Origin: an uncultured Prevotella sp.
GTDB taxonomy: Bacteria > Bacteroidota > Bacteroidia > Bacteroidales > Bacteroidaceae
Direction of reading: 5' to 3'
Length of the DNA stretch: 64,000 bases
Assembly: GCA_905236755.1 (NCBI GenBank)
Contig: CAJOCR010000010.1
Location: forward strand, 62,001-126,000
The translations under genes were made by a program, and so were the position numbers. Below are positions 48,470-60,023 of this stretch, one piece after another. A model generated the notes under the pieces. It saw only the letters and a program-made list of their open reading frames with translations, did no database searches and was not told where the DNA came from. Each line of letters opens with the position of its first letter. The first letter of the stretch is position 1.

Positions 48470-49678
48470 ATGAGAAAACTTTTAGTAGCAGCACTTCTTG
48501 CTTTTGTGGCAACAGGTGTAAATGCACAAGACAAGAATGCTGAGAAAAAGGCAAACCCAAACAAGCCTGTTTTCACAGTTGTAAAGGAAAACCCTATTAC
48601 AAGTATTAAAAACCAGAGTCGTAGTGGTACCTGCTGGGACTACTCTACCCTTAGTTTCTTTGAGTGTGAAATTCTAAAGGCAACAGGCAAAACCTATGAT
48701 CTTTGCGAAAGCTTTGTAGCCAACAAGACATATATGGATCGTGCTATTCAGGTTGTACGCCTGCACGGCGATTGCCAGTTTGCACAGGGTGGTAGCGCTT
48801 ACGACCCATTGTACGTATTGCAGAACTACGGTATCTGCCCTGAGGATGCAATGCCATTCCCAGGCAGTCTTTACGGTGACTCATTAAACAACTTCAACGA
48901 GTTCTTCGAGATTATGACTCCTTACGTTACAACAATAGCACGCAGCAACGCTAAGAAGATTTCTAACCAGTGGAAGGTGGGACTTCAGGGCATTCTCGAT
49001 GCATACCTCGGCAAGTGCCCAGAGAAGTTCACATACCAGGGCAAGCAGTACACTCCAAAGTCATTTGCAGCAAGCTTAGGTTTGAACTTCGATGACTATG
49101 TAAGCTTCACCAGCTACACACACCATCCATTCTGGCAGGGTTTTGCTGTAGAAGTACAAGACAACTGGCGCAACCCACTTTCATGGAACGTGCCAATCGA
49201 ATATCTCGAGAAGATTATCGACAACGCCATCATGAACGGCTACACAGTAGCTTGGGGTGGCGACGTATCTGAAGACGGCTTCACACGTTCAGGTCTTGCT
49301 TACGCATACGACACAAAGAAAGTTCCATCACTCGCAGGTAGCGATATGGCTCATTGGTTGAAGCTCACTAAGACAGAGAAGAAGAACATGATCGACTCAC
49401 TTGGTTGCAGAGCACCAGAGATTGTTCCTACACAGAAGCTTCGCCAGGAGCGTTACGACAACTGGGAGCTCACCGACGACCACGGTATGCTTATCTACGG
49501 TATTGCAAAAGACCAGTACGGTAAGGAATACTACATGGTTAAGAACTCATGGGGCGAGACAGGCGACTACAAGGGTATTTGGTACATGACCAAAAACTTC
49601 ATCGTTGCTAACACAATGGACTTCATGGTTAACAAGAATGCTCTTCCAAAAGATGTACGCAAGAAACTGAAACTGTAA
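48470..49678 (+). CDS. C1-family cysteine peptidase (aminopeptidase C-like), secreted
   Basis: Signal peptide; SRSGTCWDYSTLSFFE (Cys), DDHGMLIYGIAKDQYGKEYYMVKNSWG (His/Asn). Confidence 0.92.
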   Translation: MRKLLVAALLAFVATGVNAQDKNAEKKANPNKPVFTVVKENPITSIKNQSRSGTCWDYSTLSFFECEILKATGKTYDLCESFVANKTYMDRAIQVVRLHGDCQFAQGGSAYDPLYVLQNYGICPEDAMPFPGSLYGDSLNNFNEFFEIMTPYVTTIARSNAKKISNQWKVGLQGILDAYLGKCPEKFTYQGKQYTPKSFAASLGLNFDDYVSFTSYTHHPFWQGFAVEVQDNWRNPLSWNVPIEYLEKIIDNAIMNGYTVAWGGDVSEDGFTRSGLAYAYDTKKVPSLAGSDMAHWLKLTKTEKKNMIDSLGCRAPEIVPTQKLRQERYDNWELTDDHGMLIYGIAKDQYGKEYYMVKNSWGETGDYKGIWYMTKNFIVANTMDFMVNKNALPKDVRKKLKL

Positions 49679-49710
49679 GCTACACAGAACATTAAAACAT
49701 ATAAAATAAT

Positions 49711-49742
49711 AGCAGATAGTGATTTTTTTTTCGCTATCTGCT
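49711..49742 (+). terminator. Rho-independent terminator
   Basis: AGCAGATAG ... CTATCTGCT followed by T-run. Confidence 0.8.
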
Positions 49743-49857
49743 TTTTTTTTGTTTTTATTTTGTAACTTTGAACTCGGATAAATGTTTAATAGCATGAAAT
49801 ATCCACATACCGCTCAACCCAGCGGACCTACCACAGAAGAATAAAAAAAAGACATAA

Positions 49858-51582
49858 ATGCATTTTAAATGGAATTACGAACCTCCTACATCGAAAGAGA
49901 TAGCGGAAGCTAAGGAACTGGGCGACAAACTCAGTATAAGTCCTATTCTGGCTCAACTTCTCATAAAAAGAGGTATTTCCACAGAATCAGGTGCAAAGCG
50001 CTTCTTTCGTCCGCAGTTAGCCGATCTCATTAATCCATTCCTAATGAAGGACATGGATATTGCTGTAGATCGTCTAAACGATGCTATGGGAAGAAAAGAG
50101 CGTATACTGGTATATGGAGACTACGATGTAGATGGGTGTACAGCCGTGGCACTGGTATTTAAGTTTCTACAGCAGTTCTACTCCAATATCGACTACTACA
50201 TTCCCGACCGCTACGAAGAAGGTTACGGAGTTAGCAAGAAAGGTATTGACTACGCCAAAGAAACAGGTGTAAAGCTCATCATAATACTCGATTGCGGCAT
50301 CAAGGCAATAGAAGAAATTGCATATGCAAAGAGTCTCGGTATCGACTTTATCATATGCGACCATCACGTTCCAGACGAAGTGATGCCAGAAGCTGTTGCC
50401 ATTCTTAATCCAAAGAGAGAAGACGACTCATTCCCCTTCAAGCATTTATGTGGATGTGGAGTTGGATTTAAGTTCATGCAAGCATGGGCAAAAAACAATG
50501 GTATTCCTTTTGCCAATCTTATCCCCCTACTCGACTTTTGCGCTGTGGCCATTGCTGCCGATATTGTACCAGTTGTTGACGAGAACCGCATTCTCGCCTT
50601 CCACGGATTAAAACAGCTGAACCAAAACCCAAGCACTGGTCTGAAGGCAATCATTGATGTATGCGGACTTAACGGCAGAGATATTGCCATGAGCGATATC
50701 ATATTCAAGATTGGTCCACGTATCAATGCCTCTGGCCGTATTGAGAACGGAAAAGAGAGCGTTGACTTGCTTGTTGAGAAAGACTATAGCACAGCCTTGA
50801 AAATGTCGAAGCATATCGACGAATACAACGAGCAACGCAAAGACATCGACAAGCAGATGACAGAAGAGGCCAACCAGATTGTGTCAAAGCTGGAAAGTCA
50901 GAAACACCATTCTTCCATTGTTCTATATGATGAGAACTGGAAGAAAGGCGTTATTGGTATTGTAGCATCACGATTGACAGAAATTTATTTCCGTCCTACT
51001 ATCGTTCTTACACGCGATGGCGATTTGGCAACAGGAAGTGCCCGAAGCATAACAGGCTTCGACATCTATGCTGCTATAAAATCATGTAGAGACCTGCTGC
51101 TGAACTTTGGCGGACACACCTATGCTGCAGGACTTACACTTAAATGGGATTCAATTCCTGAGTTCCGCAGTCGTTTCCAGAAATATGTGGAAGAACATAT
51201 TCAGCCTGAGTTAACAGAGGCAATGCTTGACATTGATGCACAGATAGACTTCAAAGACATTACCAAGCGCTTGCATAATGATCTTAAACGCTTTGCGCCA
51301 TTTGGTCCTTGTAACCCCAAACCAGTTTTCTGCACCAAGAACGTATATGACTATGGTACAAGTAAGGTTGTAGGACGCGAACAAGAACATATCAAACTTG
51401 AACTTGTTGATTCAAATTCAAGCGACGTGGTAAACGGCATTGCCTTCGGACAGAGTGCTTCGGCAAGATACATAAAGAGCAAACGCGCCTTTGATATTGC
51501 CTACACCATTGAGGACAATATTTTTAAACGCAATCAAGTGCAATTACAGATAGAAGATATACGACCAGAAGACGAGAAATAA
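49858..51582 (+). CDS. recJ: Single-stranded-DNA-specific exonuclease RecJ
   Basis: ILVYGDYDVDGCTAVAL, IICDHHVPDE, GPRINASGRI, NFGGHTYAAGLT. Confidence 0.96.
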   Translation: MHFKWNYEPPTSKEIAEAKELGDKLSISPILAQLLIKRGISTESGAKRFFRPQLADLINPFLMKDMDIAVDRLNDAMGRKERILVYGDYDVDGCTAVALVFKFLQQFYSNIDYYIPDRYEEGYGVSKKGIDYAKETGVKLIIILDCGIKAIEEIAYAKSLGIDFIICDHHVPDEVMPEAVAILNPKREDDSFPFKHLCGCGVGFKFMQAWAKNNGIPFANLIPLLDFCAVAIAADIVPVVDENRILAFHGLKQLNQNPSTGLKAIIDVCGLNGRDIAMSDIIFKIGPRINASGRIENGKESVDLLVEKDYSTALKMSKHIDEYNEQRKDIDKQMTEEANQIVSKLESQKHHSSIVLYDENWKKGVIGIVASRLTEIYFRPTIVLTRDGDLATGSARSITGFDIYAAIKSCRDLLLNFGGHTYAAGLTLKWDSIPEFRSRFQKYVEEHIQPELTEAMLDIDAQIDFKDITKRLHNDLKRFAPFGPCNPKPVFCTKNVYDYGTSKVVGREQEHIKLELVDSNSSDVVNGIAFGQSASARYIKSKRAFDIAYTIEDNIFKRNQVQLQIEDIRPEDEK

Positions 51583-51609
51583 CATATTGTTTTGACTATC
51601 AGCAGATAG

Positions 51610-53517
51610 ATGGAAGAATATAAAAGCATACTTCAAAAATATTGGGGGTATCCTGACTTTCGTGGCATTCAAAAAGAAATTATAGAATCCATTGGCAAAG
51701 GTCAGGATACTCTTGGTTTAATGCCTACTGGTGGTGGAAAAAGTATCACCTTCCAAGTACCAGCATTAGCATTAGAAGGAGTTTGTATTGTTATTACTCC
51801 ACTTATAGCCCTGATGAAAGATCAGGTTGATCACCTGAGAGAACGACACATCAGCGCCGACGCAATATATTCAGGTATGACAAGAACTGAGATTATAAAG
51901 GTTCTTGAAAATGCTATCTTTGGTGGTGTGAAGATTCTGTATGTTTCGCCCGAACGTCTTTCTTCAGACCTCTTTCTACAAAAACTGTCACGAATAAAAG
52001 TTAGCTTCATAACCATAGACGAAGCTCACTGTATAAGTCAATGGGGATACGACTTCCGTCCATCGTATCTGGAAATAGCAAATATAAGAAAGATAAAGCC
52101 AGAGTGCCCTATCCTTGCACTTACAGCAACAGCTACACCAAAGGTTGTTGACGACATTCAAGAAAAACTGGAATTCAAGAAAAAGAATGTCTTCAAGATG
52201 AGCTTTGAGCGCAAGAACCTTGCCTATGTAGTGAGATTTGCAAAAGACAAGGATTCTGAACTCATACATATCTTAAACTCTGTAGAAGGATGCTCTATTG
52301 TGTACGTGCGAAGCAGAAAACGTGCAAAGGATATTGCTCTGTTGCTGCAATCAAACAATATCAACGCAACATTCTACCATGCCGGATTAGACCACTACAC
52401 AAAGAACATTCGACAAAAAGCATGGCAAAACGATGAACAAAGAGTAATGGTTGCCACAAATGCCTTTGGTATGGGCATTGACAAACCACAGGTAAGAACT
52501 GTTGTACACTATGATTGTCCAGATTCTTTGGAAGCCTACTTCCAGGAAGCAGGAAGAGCAGGACGCGACGGCAAGAAAGCTTATGCCGTCATGCTATACA
52601 ATAACAACGACGAGCATAAACTAATAAAAAGAATTGCTGATAACTTCCCACCAAAGGAATATATAAAAGAAGTGTATGACCATCTTGCATATTTCTTCCA
52701 AATAGGATACGCAAGCGGTTTGGGGCATACCTTCACGTTTGATATAGGTAAGTTCTGCACTGCATTTCATCATTTCCCAATACAGGTAGATGCAGCACTT
52801 CATATCCTCGACAGAGCTGGATACATTCACTACGAAATGGATCCAGACGGCAAGGCGCGCCTGCATTTTCTGTTAGGACGAAACGATTTATATAAGCTTC
52901 AGGAACTAAATGGCATAGAGGAAAGTGTTTTAGAGGTGTTGTTGCGCACTTACACAGGACTCTTTGCCGACTACGTATTTATTGACGAAACATACATAGC
53001 AGAGAAGGCAGGTGTCAGCAAACAACAAGTGTATAACACTCTTAAAAGTTTCTCACAAAGAAAGATCGTACACTTCATTCCGCAAACAAAAACACCGTAT
53101 ATCACATACAGACGCAATAGAATAGACGGCAAAGACATTGCGCTTACTAAAGAGATTTACGAAGAACGAATGAAAGAGTTCGAAAGACGCATTAAAACAG
53201 TTATAATTTATGCAAACAACAATAGTGTTTGCAGGTCGCGTCAGCTACTCTACTATTTCGGTGAAGAGAAAACAAAAAACTGCGGTCATTGCGATGTATG
53301 CCTGGAACATCAGACAAACCAAGATTCAAAGAGCAGAATAGATTCGGCAAAAGAAACTATTCTCGCATTTCTTGCCGACAAGAAGAAACACCATATCACA
53401 GAATTAAAATCGCTGCAAATTCCAGAAAGAAAGCTTGAAACAACATTGCACCAACTTATCAACGAAGAAATTATTCAAATGGATGGTTCAAACATTTTTT
53501 TGATGGACAAAAAATAA
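51610..53517 (+). CDS. recQ: ATP-dependent DNA helicase RecQ
   Basis: LMPTGGGKSITFQVPAL, IDEAHCISQWGYDFRPSYL, FGMGIDKPQVRTVVHYDCPDSLEAYFQEAGRAGRDG, RQC Cys motif. Confidence 0.96.
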   Translation: MEEYKSILQKYWGYPDFRGIQKEIIESIGKGQDTLGLMPTGGGKSITFQVPALALEGVCIVITPLIALMKDQVDHLRERHISADAIYSGMTRTEIIKVLENAIFGGVKILYVSPERLSSDLFLQKLSRIKVSFITIDEAHCISQWGYDFRPSYLEIANIRKIKPECPILALTATATPKVVDDIQEKLEFKKKNVFKMSFERKNLAYVVRFAKDKDSELIHILNSVEGCSIVYVRSRKRAKDIALLLQSNNINATFYHAGLDHYTKNIRQKAWQNDEQRVMVATNAFGMGIDKPQVRTVVHYDCPDSLEAYFQEAGRAGRDGKKAYAVMLYNNNDEHKLIKRIADNFPPKEYIKEVYDHLAYFFQIGYASGLGHTFTFDIGKFCTAFHHFPIQVDAALHILDRAGYIHYEMDPDGKARLHFLLGRNDLYKLQELNGIEESVLEVLLRTYTGLFADYVFIDETYIAEKAGVSKQQVYNTLKSFSQRKIVHFIPQTKTPYITYRRNRIDGKDIALTKEIYEERMKEFERRIKTVIIYANNNSVCRSRQLLYYFGEEKTKNCGHCDVCLEHQTNQDSKSRIDSAKETILAFLADKKKHHITELKSLQIPERKLETTLHQLINEEIIQMDGSNIFLMDKK

Positions 53518-53539
53518 TTCAACATTGAATAATTTATAA

Positions 53540-53585
53540 TCGCACGAAGTGCGACTGATTACACATTATACATTACACATTCCAC
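53540..53585. repeat. GAA-triloop hairpin + 4 x 7-bp tandem (ATTACAC)
   Basis: TCGCAC-GAA-GTGCGA (53540-53554); ATTACAC/ATTATAC/ATTACAC/ATTCCAC (53558-53585). Confidence 0.88.
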
Positions 53586-53648
53586 ATAAAAAAGGGGCAC
53601 TTACCCACACGGCAAATACCCCTCACAACATTATGTACGAGAAAAAAA

Positions 53649-54692
53649 TTAGTTATTCTCAGGACGAAGCTGACGAACTGTCTCGGCTGCACGCCACATC
53701 TCCATGTCATGCATTTCCTGAAGTTCTTGATTCAACTTCTCACGATAATCAGGCTGAGAATTCTTGTCAATAGAAATCTGAGCCTCGTTACCTGTTGCAA
53801 CACTCATATACAACCACTCCATAACAGGCTTGATGGCAGACTTAAAGCGAGGACGCCAATCGAGAGCACCACGCTGAGCTGTTGTTGAACAGTTAGCATA
53901 CATCCAGTCCATACCCTTTTCTGCGAACAATGGGCCAAGGCTCTGAGTAAGCTCTTCAACTGTTTCGTTGAAAGCCTCAGAAGGTGAATGACCGTGTTCA
54001 CGAAGAACCTCATACTGAGCCTCGAGCAATCCCTCAATAGCGCCCATCAAAGAACCACGCTCACCAGTAAGGTCTGAAGTAGCCTCACGCTGGAAAGTTG
54101 TCTTGAACAGATAACCAGCACCAATACCAATACCAAAGGCAATAGTCTTCTCCTCAGCCTTACCAGATGCATCCTGATAAACAGCATAAGAGCAGTTCAA
54201 ACCACGACCCTCAAGGAACATTGTACGAAGAGAAGTACCAGAACCCTTTGGAGCAACCATTATGACATCAATATCCTTTGGTGGAACAACACCTGTACGA
54301 TCCTGCCAGTTAATAGCGAAACCGTGTGAATAATATAGAGACTTACCTGGAGTAAGATATTTCTTTATCTTTGGCCATGCAGCAATCTGACCTGCATCAG
54401 AAAGCAACATACAAATAATAGTACCCTTTTCAGCTGCTTCCTCTATAGAGAACAGTGTCTTACCAGGAACCCAACCGTCAGCTACTGCCTTATCGTAAGT
54501 TTTTCCCTCACGCTGACCAACGATAACATTAAATCCATTATCACGAAGGTTACCAGCCTGACCTGGACCCTGAATACCATAACCAATAACTGCAATAGTT
54601 TCATTCTTAAGAACTTCACGTGCTTTCTCCAATGAGAACTCTTTACTTGTGACTACTGTTTCAGTAACGCCACCGAAATTCATTTCTGCCAT
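53649..54692 (-). CDS. ilvC: Ketol-acid reductoisomerase
   Basis: IAVIGYGIQGPGQAGNLRDNGFNVIVG, MVAPKGSGTSLR. Confidence 0.97.
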   Translation of the reverse strand: MAEMNFGGVTETVVTSKEFSLEKAREVLKNETIAVIGYGIQGPGQAGNLRDNGFNVIVGQREGKTYDKAVADGWVPGKTLFSIEEAAEKGTIICMLLSDAGQIAAWPKIKKYLTPGKSLYYSHGFAINWQDRTGVVPPKDIDVIMVAPKGSGTSLRTMFLEGRGLNCSYAVYQDASGKAEEKTIAFGIGIGAGYLFKTTFQREATSDLTGERGSLMGAIEGLLEAQYEVLREHGHSPSEAFNETVEELTQSLGPLFAEKGMDWMYANCSTTAQRGALDWRPRFKSAIKPVMEWLYMSVATGNEAQISIDKNSQPDYREKLNQELQEMHDMEMWRAAETVRQLRPENN

Positions 54693-54815
54693 AATACTTA
54701 TGTTTTTTAAGCAATCTAAATCAGATTGCGGTTATCTATTTTTTTAGTTTCTTTTTTATCTTCTCTTTGTTGACTGCAAAGATATAAAATTATAACGAAA
54801 CAACCAAAAAATCTT

Positions 54816-55616
54816 TCAATCTTTTACAAAATTAACCATACATCTTACTACTTCTACTTCTTCAGGGGTTTCGTGTGACGTTTTGGTTATTCGTATTTGA
54901 CATACTTTTTCTGTATTATTGGAGTCGTTTTCTGATGATATATCTTCTTGATAGAAATTAAGCACATCGCCCTGGTGACTCTCTGCAACATAAGCTATAT
55001 CAAGTCGCTTCAATCTGTATTGCTTATACCATTCCAAAGAAAAGAGGTCGAGAACATGCTCTATATACTTGACACTATTAATATGTCCATTTACATCTAC
55101 ATCATTATAATATGTATTAATAGAACGAACAAGTTTAGCGTTTTCTCCCATCTTCACACGTGAAGAGCGAGCTATAGGGCACTCTTTCTCTGTTTCTACA
55201 TATTTAAGTATCAACCCGTCATGAATAGCAAGTATGTCGGTAGGCTGTCGGGTATCAGTATCTATCATTGCCCAGATACTTTTACCATAACCATACTGAT
55301 GACCATCTTCACCAACAACAGAGAAATTTCTGCTGGTAAAGAACTTCATTGCACTTTCAACCCATGTTTCTACAAAGAATTTGTCATACGACTTAGGCAT
55401 TTCATTCATCTCAATAGCAAGACGACTAAGTACCCATGTCTTATGTATTGGGTTCAGGTAATTCATTCCATACCCACGGTCGTTGCTATGGAAATCAGCT
55501 GCATTCAACATGTGGTTTCCTAAATGTCCCATAAACAGACGCTTAGAAAAATCACAATGAAAAGGTTCAGCTAAAAATTCATAACGTCCAACCTTTGATA
55601 ATAATTGTTCACTCAT
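54816..55616 (-). CDS. Acyl-ACP thioesterase
   Basis: NPIHKTWVLSRLAIEMNEMPK, YYNDVDVNGHINSVKYIEHVLD; in ilv cluster. Confidence 0.88.
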   Translation of the reverse strand: MSEQLLSKVGRYEFLAEPFHCDFSKRLFMGHLGNHMLNAADFHSNDRGYGMNYLNPIHKTWVLSRLAIEMNEMPKSYDKFFVETWVESAMKFFTSRNFSVVGEDGHQYGYGKSIWAMIDTDTRQPTDILAIHDGLILKYVETEKECPIARSSRVKMGENAKLVRSINTYYNDVDVNGHINSVKYIEHVLDLFSLEWYKQYRLKRLDIAYVAESHQGDVLNFYQEDISSENDSNNTEKVCQIRITKTSHETPEEVEVVRCMVNFVKD

Positions 55617-55639
55617 TTTTTCTCGTACTTTTAATTATT

Positions 55640-56173
55640 CTATTTCTCTTGTTCGTCGAGGAACTCACTAATTGCTTCCTCGAAACTTCTGGTTACTGCT
55701 ATTCGACCACTTCGAGTGTATTGCAGCAAGCAGTTATATTCATTAAGCTGCTTAAACAAATCAGCTATATCTTCAGTCAAACCTGCCAAGAGAACAGTAC
55801 TATATGTTGGGTTTACCTCCATCATACGAGCGTCGTGCTTTCTGATAGAACGACTGATTTCTGGATTATCCAACAATACAGGGGTAGATATTTTAAAGAG
55901 GGCAACCTCATGAATAAAAAGCTCATCATCAGTATAATAATTTGCTTTTACTACATCTATCTTCTTCTCTATAGCCTTAGTAATCTTTATTACCTGTTCT
56001 TCATTACTGAAACAGGTGATAGTGTATTTATGAATATTGGCAATGCTACTTGCCGAAACATTCAAACTCTCAATATTCACCTGACGGCGTGTGAATACAG
56101 CAGTTATCTGATTAAGGATACCTGCAATATTCTCAGAGTAAACGAGCAATGTATATAATTTCTTTTCTTCCAT
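55640..56173 (-). CDS. ilvN: Acetolactate synthase small subunit
   Basis: ACT domain: YTLLVYSENIAGILNQITAVFTRRQVNIESLNVSASS. Confidence 0.93.
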   Translation of the reverse strand: MEEKKLYTLLVYSENIAGILNQITAVFTRRQVNIESLNVSASSIANIHKYTITCFSNEEQVIKITKAIEKKIDVVKANYYTDDELFIHEVALFKISTPVLLDNPEISRSIRKHDARMMEVNPTYSTVLLAGLTEDIADLFKQLNEYNCLLQYTRSGRIAVTRSFEEAISEFLDEQEK

Positions 56174-56209
56174 TTTTTACCAATCTTGCTTATTCAACAA
56201 TCACAGGAA

Positions 56210-57961
56210 TCAATAATTCAACTCAAGCTGCATCTCATCAACACTTTTTCCAGGCAGAGTCATAGGAACAATATCCTCATCTTCCTTAATAGCACATTCA
56301 AGTATGTATGGACCTTTAGTAGCAATCATCTGCTCTACCTTGGCCCTAAGATCCTTACGGTCAATAGCCACATCATAAGGAATACCATATCCCTTAGCAA
56401 CAGCACTATAATCAGGATTTAGCATACGTGTAAACGAATGACGGCCATCAAACATCAAATCTTGCCACTGACGAACATTACCTAAATAGTTATTATTCAA
56501 CAAGATAATCTTTACTGGTGCTTGCTGTTCCATGATAGTACCTAATTCTTGAATACTCATTTGGAAACCACCATCGCCACAGAAGAAGCATACTGTACGG
56601 TCGGGTGCGCCAAAGGTTGCACCAACAGCAGCGGGCAAGCCAAAACCCATAGTACCAAAGCCACCACTGGTGACAATACTACGCTTTTTATTAAGCTTGA
56701 AATAGCGACTTGAAATCATTTGGTTCTGGCCTACATCATTTACAAGTACGGCTTCACCATTAGTTACTTCAGAAACAACATTAGCTACTTCGCCCATCAA
56801 CAACGCACCTTCTGTTGGATGAATATCAGGTTCTATAACCTTTTCTTCTTCCAACTTCTGGTATTCTGCGAAACTATCTATCCATTCTTTATGATTGTTC
56901 TTATCTAACAACGCAGTAATAGCTGGCAAAGTTTCTTTGCAATCACCAAGAACAGGAATATCAACCTTTATATTCTTATTTATCTCGGCATGGTCAATAT
57001 CAAGATGAATAATCTTTGCTTGCTTGGCATAAGTAGAAGGCAGACCTGTAATACGGTCGCTGAAACGCATACCAATAGCAATGAGCACATCACATTCCTG
57101 AGTCTTCATGTTTGTGCAATAGTTGCCATGCATACCAAGCATGCCCATATCAAGAGGATGATCAGCTGGGAAAGCAGAAAGGCCTAATAATGTACGGCCA
57201 CATGGTATATCTGCCTTTTCGAGGAAAGCCTTTAGTTCTTCCTGAGCCTCACCAAGTTCTACACCCTGACCAACAAGAGCAAAAGGTTTTTTAGCGCTGT
57301 TGATAAGGGCTGCAGCCTCACGTATCTTATCGTTATCTACTTTTGGATATGGCACATAAGAACGCACATGATCAACCTTCAATGGTTCCCACTTGCACTT
57401 ATGAATCTGTGCATTTTTAGGGAAGTCAAGAACAACAGGACCCGGACGACCACTACGTGCAATATAAAATGCACGACTAACAGCCCAAGCCACATCTTCT
57501 GGACGACGAATCTGATAAGCCCACTTGGTGATTGGCTGAGCACAGCCAACAAGGTCAACCTCCTGAAAAGCGTCAGTACCCAAAGCACCTACACCCACCT
57601 GACCAGCAATAACCACTAATGGAGTAGAATCCATCATAGCATCTGCAACACCGGTAAGGGTATTGGTTGCACCAGGACCAGAAGTAACAATGGCAACACC
57701 TACTTCGCCACTAACACGAGCAAACCCCTGAGCAGCATGAGCAGCTGCTTGCTCATGACGTACGAGAATATGGTTGAACCACGCATCCTTGCCACGTGTA
57801 CGATGATAAAGAGCATCGTAAACAGGCATTATGTTTCCACCGGGGTAACCAAATATCGTCTTTACATTCTCTGTATATAGGGCGCGCATCAATATCTCTG
57901 CACCGGTACATTCGTCACCAATGCATACACCACCCCATCCGTTATTCTTGTTTTCTGCCAT
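56210..57961 (-). CDS. ilvB: Acetolactate synthase large subunit
   Basis: ThDP enzyme: IFGYPGGNIMPVYDAL, HEQAAAHAAQGFAR, TSGPGATNTLTGVADA, FFCGDGGFQMSIQEL. Confidence 0.97.
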   Translation of the reverse strand: MAENKNNGWGGVCIGDECTGAEILMRALYTENVKTIFGYPGGNIMPVYDALYHRTRGKDAWFNHILVRHEQAAAHAAQGFARVSGEVGVAIVTSGPGATNTLTGVADAMMDSTPLVVIAGQVGVGALGTDAFQEVDLVGCAQPITKWAYQIRRPEDVAWAVSRAFYIARSGRPGPVVLDFPKNAQIHKCKWEPLKVDHVRSYVPYPKVDNDKIREAAALINSAKKPFALVGQGVELGEAQEELKAFLEKADIPCGRTLLGLSAFPADHPLDMGMLGMHGNYCTNMKTQECDVLIAIGMRFSDRITGLPSTYAKQAKIIHLDIDHAEINKNIKVDIPVLGDCKETLPAITALLDKNNHKEWIDSFAEYQKLEEEKVIEPDIHPTEGALLMGEVANVVSEVTNGEAVLVNDVGQNQMISSRYFKLNKKRSIVTSGGFGTMGFGLPAAVGATFGAPDRTVCFFCGDGGFQMSIQELGTIMEQQAPVKIILLNNNYLGNVRQWQDLMFDGRHSFTRMLNPDYSAVAKGYGIPYDVAIDRKDLRAKVEQMIATKGPYILECAIKEDEDIVPMTLPGKSVDEMQLELNY

Positions 57962-57979
57962 AAAATCCTTAATGATAGA

Positions 57980-59782
57980 TTAATCGATAATTCTTACACC
58001 ACCCTTATCAGCACTTGACACACTCTGTGCATAAGCACGCAAAGCCTTGCTGACGACACGATTTCTCTTGAGTGGCTGCTGAGGACGGGCAGCAAGCTCT
58101 TCATCACTCAGTTTCACCTCTATCTTACGTGATGGAATATCAATAACAATAATATCGCCATCCTTTATCTTTCCTATATTACCTCCTGCTGCTGCCTCAG
58201 GAGAAATATGTCCGATACTCAAGCCTGATGTTCCGCCTGAGAAACGACCATCAGTAATCAGAGCACACTCTTTACCTAAATGACGACTCTTGATATACGA
58301 TGTTGGATAAAGCATTTCCTGCATACCTGGACCACCCTTTGGGCCTTCGTGGGTGATAACAACACAATCACCCGAGTTAACCTTGCCTCCAAGAATACCC
58401 TCGCAGGCATCTTCCTGTGAGTCGAAGCACACTGCAGGACCTTCGAAATGCCACAATTCAGGAGCTACTCCCGCTGTTTTTACAACACAACCGTTCTGTG
58501 CAATATTACCAAAAAGAACAGCCAATCCACCATCTTTAGTGTAAGCATGCTGCAAATCACGGATACAGCCGTTCTCACGATCAGTATCAAGACTCTCCCA
58601 ACGAGTATCCTGTGAACCCATCTCGGTAGAGAACTTTCTACCAGGAGCAGAATGGTATATTCTGTCGGCTTCTGCATCTATATCAGCCTTAGTAATATCA
58701 TATTTTGAAATCACTTCGTCAAGTGTGTATCCATCAACACGTTTCACATTACCATTGATGAGTCCGCCTTTATTTAGTTCATTCATAATACCAAGAATAC
58801 CACCAGCGCGGTTACATTCCTGAACACTATATTTCTGAGTGTTTGGTGAAAGCATGCACAGACAAGGAACCTTACGACTGAGCGCATCAATATCCTGCAT
58901 CTTGAAATCGGCCTCAGCCTCCTGCGCCACAGCCAACAAGTGAAGAACTGTATTGGTACTTCCACCCATAGCTATATCCAATGTCATAGCATTCAAGAAA
59001 GCATCACGAGTAGCAATATTCTTTGGAAGAACACTCTCGTCACCATCCTCATAATAAGCATAAGCATTCTTAACTATCTGGCGAGCTGCCTGCTTAAACA
59101 ACTCTACTCTGTTCTTATGTGTAGCAAGAATTGTTCCATTACCAGGAAGCGAAAGACCAATAGCCTCAGTAAGAGAATTCATTGAGTTTGCAGTAAACAT
59201 ACCTGAACAACTACCACAACCAGGACAAGCACATTGCTCAATCTTGGTAAGGTCTTCATCAGAGCACGAATCATCACCACCATTGATCATAGCAGTAATA
59301 AGGTCGGCATTTTGACCCTTCCAGCGTCCAGCCTCCATTGGGCCTCCAGAACAGAAAATTGTTGGAATATTCAAACGCATTGATGCCATCAGCATACCTG
59401 GTGTAACCTTATCGCAATTACTGATACAAATCATAGCGTCTGCCTTGTGAGCATTTACCATATACTCAACAGAATCTGCTATAATATCGCGAGAAGGAAG
59501 CGAATACAGCATGCCATCATGTCCCATGGCAATGCCATCATCAATAGCGATAGTGTTAAACTCTGCTGCATAACAACCCATAGACTCAATTTCTTTCTTT
59601 ACTATCTGACCAATCTCGTGCAGATGAGTATGTCCAGGCACAAACTGAGTAAAACTATTCACAATAGCAATAATAGGTTTGCCAAACTGTTCATGTTTCA
59701 TTCCTGCAGCCACCCATAAGGCACGTGCGCCAGCCATTCTTCTACCTTCTGTACAAATAGCACTTCTCAATTGATGTTTCAT
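57980..59782 (-). CDS. ilvD: Dihydroxy-acid dehydratase
   Basis: [57 protein letters not shown]. Confidence 0.97.
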   Translation of the reverse strand: MKHQLRSAICTEGRRMAGARALWVAAGMKHEQFGKPIIAIVNSFTQFVPGHTHLHEIGQIVKKEIESMGCYAAEFNTIAIDDGIAMGHDGMLYSLPSRDIIADSVEYMVNAHKADAMICISNCDKVTPGMLMASMRLNIPTIFCSGGPMEAGRWKGQNADLITAMINGGDDSCSDEDLTKIEQCACPGCGSCSGMFTANSMNSLTEAIGLSLPGNGTILATHKNRVELFKQAARQIVKNAYAYYEDGDESVLPKNIATRDAFLNAMTLDIAMGGSTNTVLHLLAVAQEAEADFKMQDIDALSRKVPCLCMLSPNTQKYSVQECNRAGGILGIMNELNKGGLINGNVKRVDGYTLDEVISKYDITKADIDAEADRIYHSAPGRKFSTEMGSQDTRWESLDTDRENGCIRDLQHAYTKDGGLAVLFGNIAQNGCVVKTAGVAPELWHFEGPAVCFDSQEDACEGILGGKVNSGDCVVITHEGPKGGPGMQEMLYPTSYIKSRHLGKECALITDGRFSGGTSGLSIGHISPEAAAGGNIGKIKDGDIIVIDIPSRKIEVKLSDEELAARPQQPLKRNRVVSKALRAYAQSVSSADKGGVRIID

Positions 59783-60023
59783 ATCTATAAGTCGTTAATT
59801 TCGTTATTATTTATCCCTCTTTTCATAATGATTATGCAAAGATAATCAGTTTTTGTATAACAACCAACAGTTTTATACTATTTTTCCGCATAATATTAAA
59901 GTTTTACTATATAAACCACTTTATTTCTTACGATTTAAAACAAACACTATTTATATATCATCAACATTTACACCCCAATCAACACAATGCAAAGATACAC
60001 AAGAATAGCCACATTAACAATAG

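Noticed and set aside
53649-59782. Acyl-ACP thioesterase embedded in the ilv operon as a novel pathway
   Set aside because: To my knowledge this gene neighbour is common in Bacteroidota ilv clusters; treated as ordinary.
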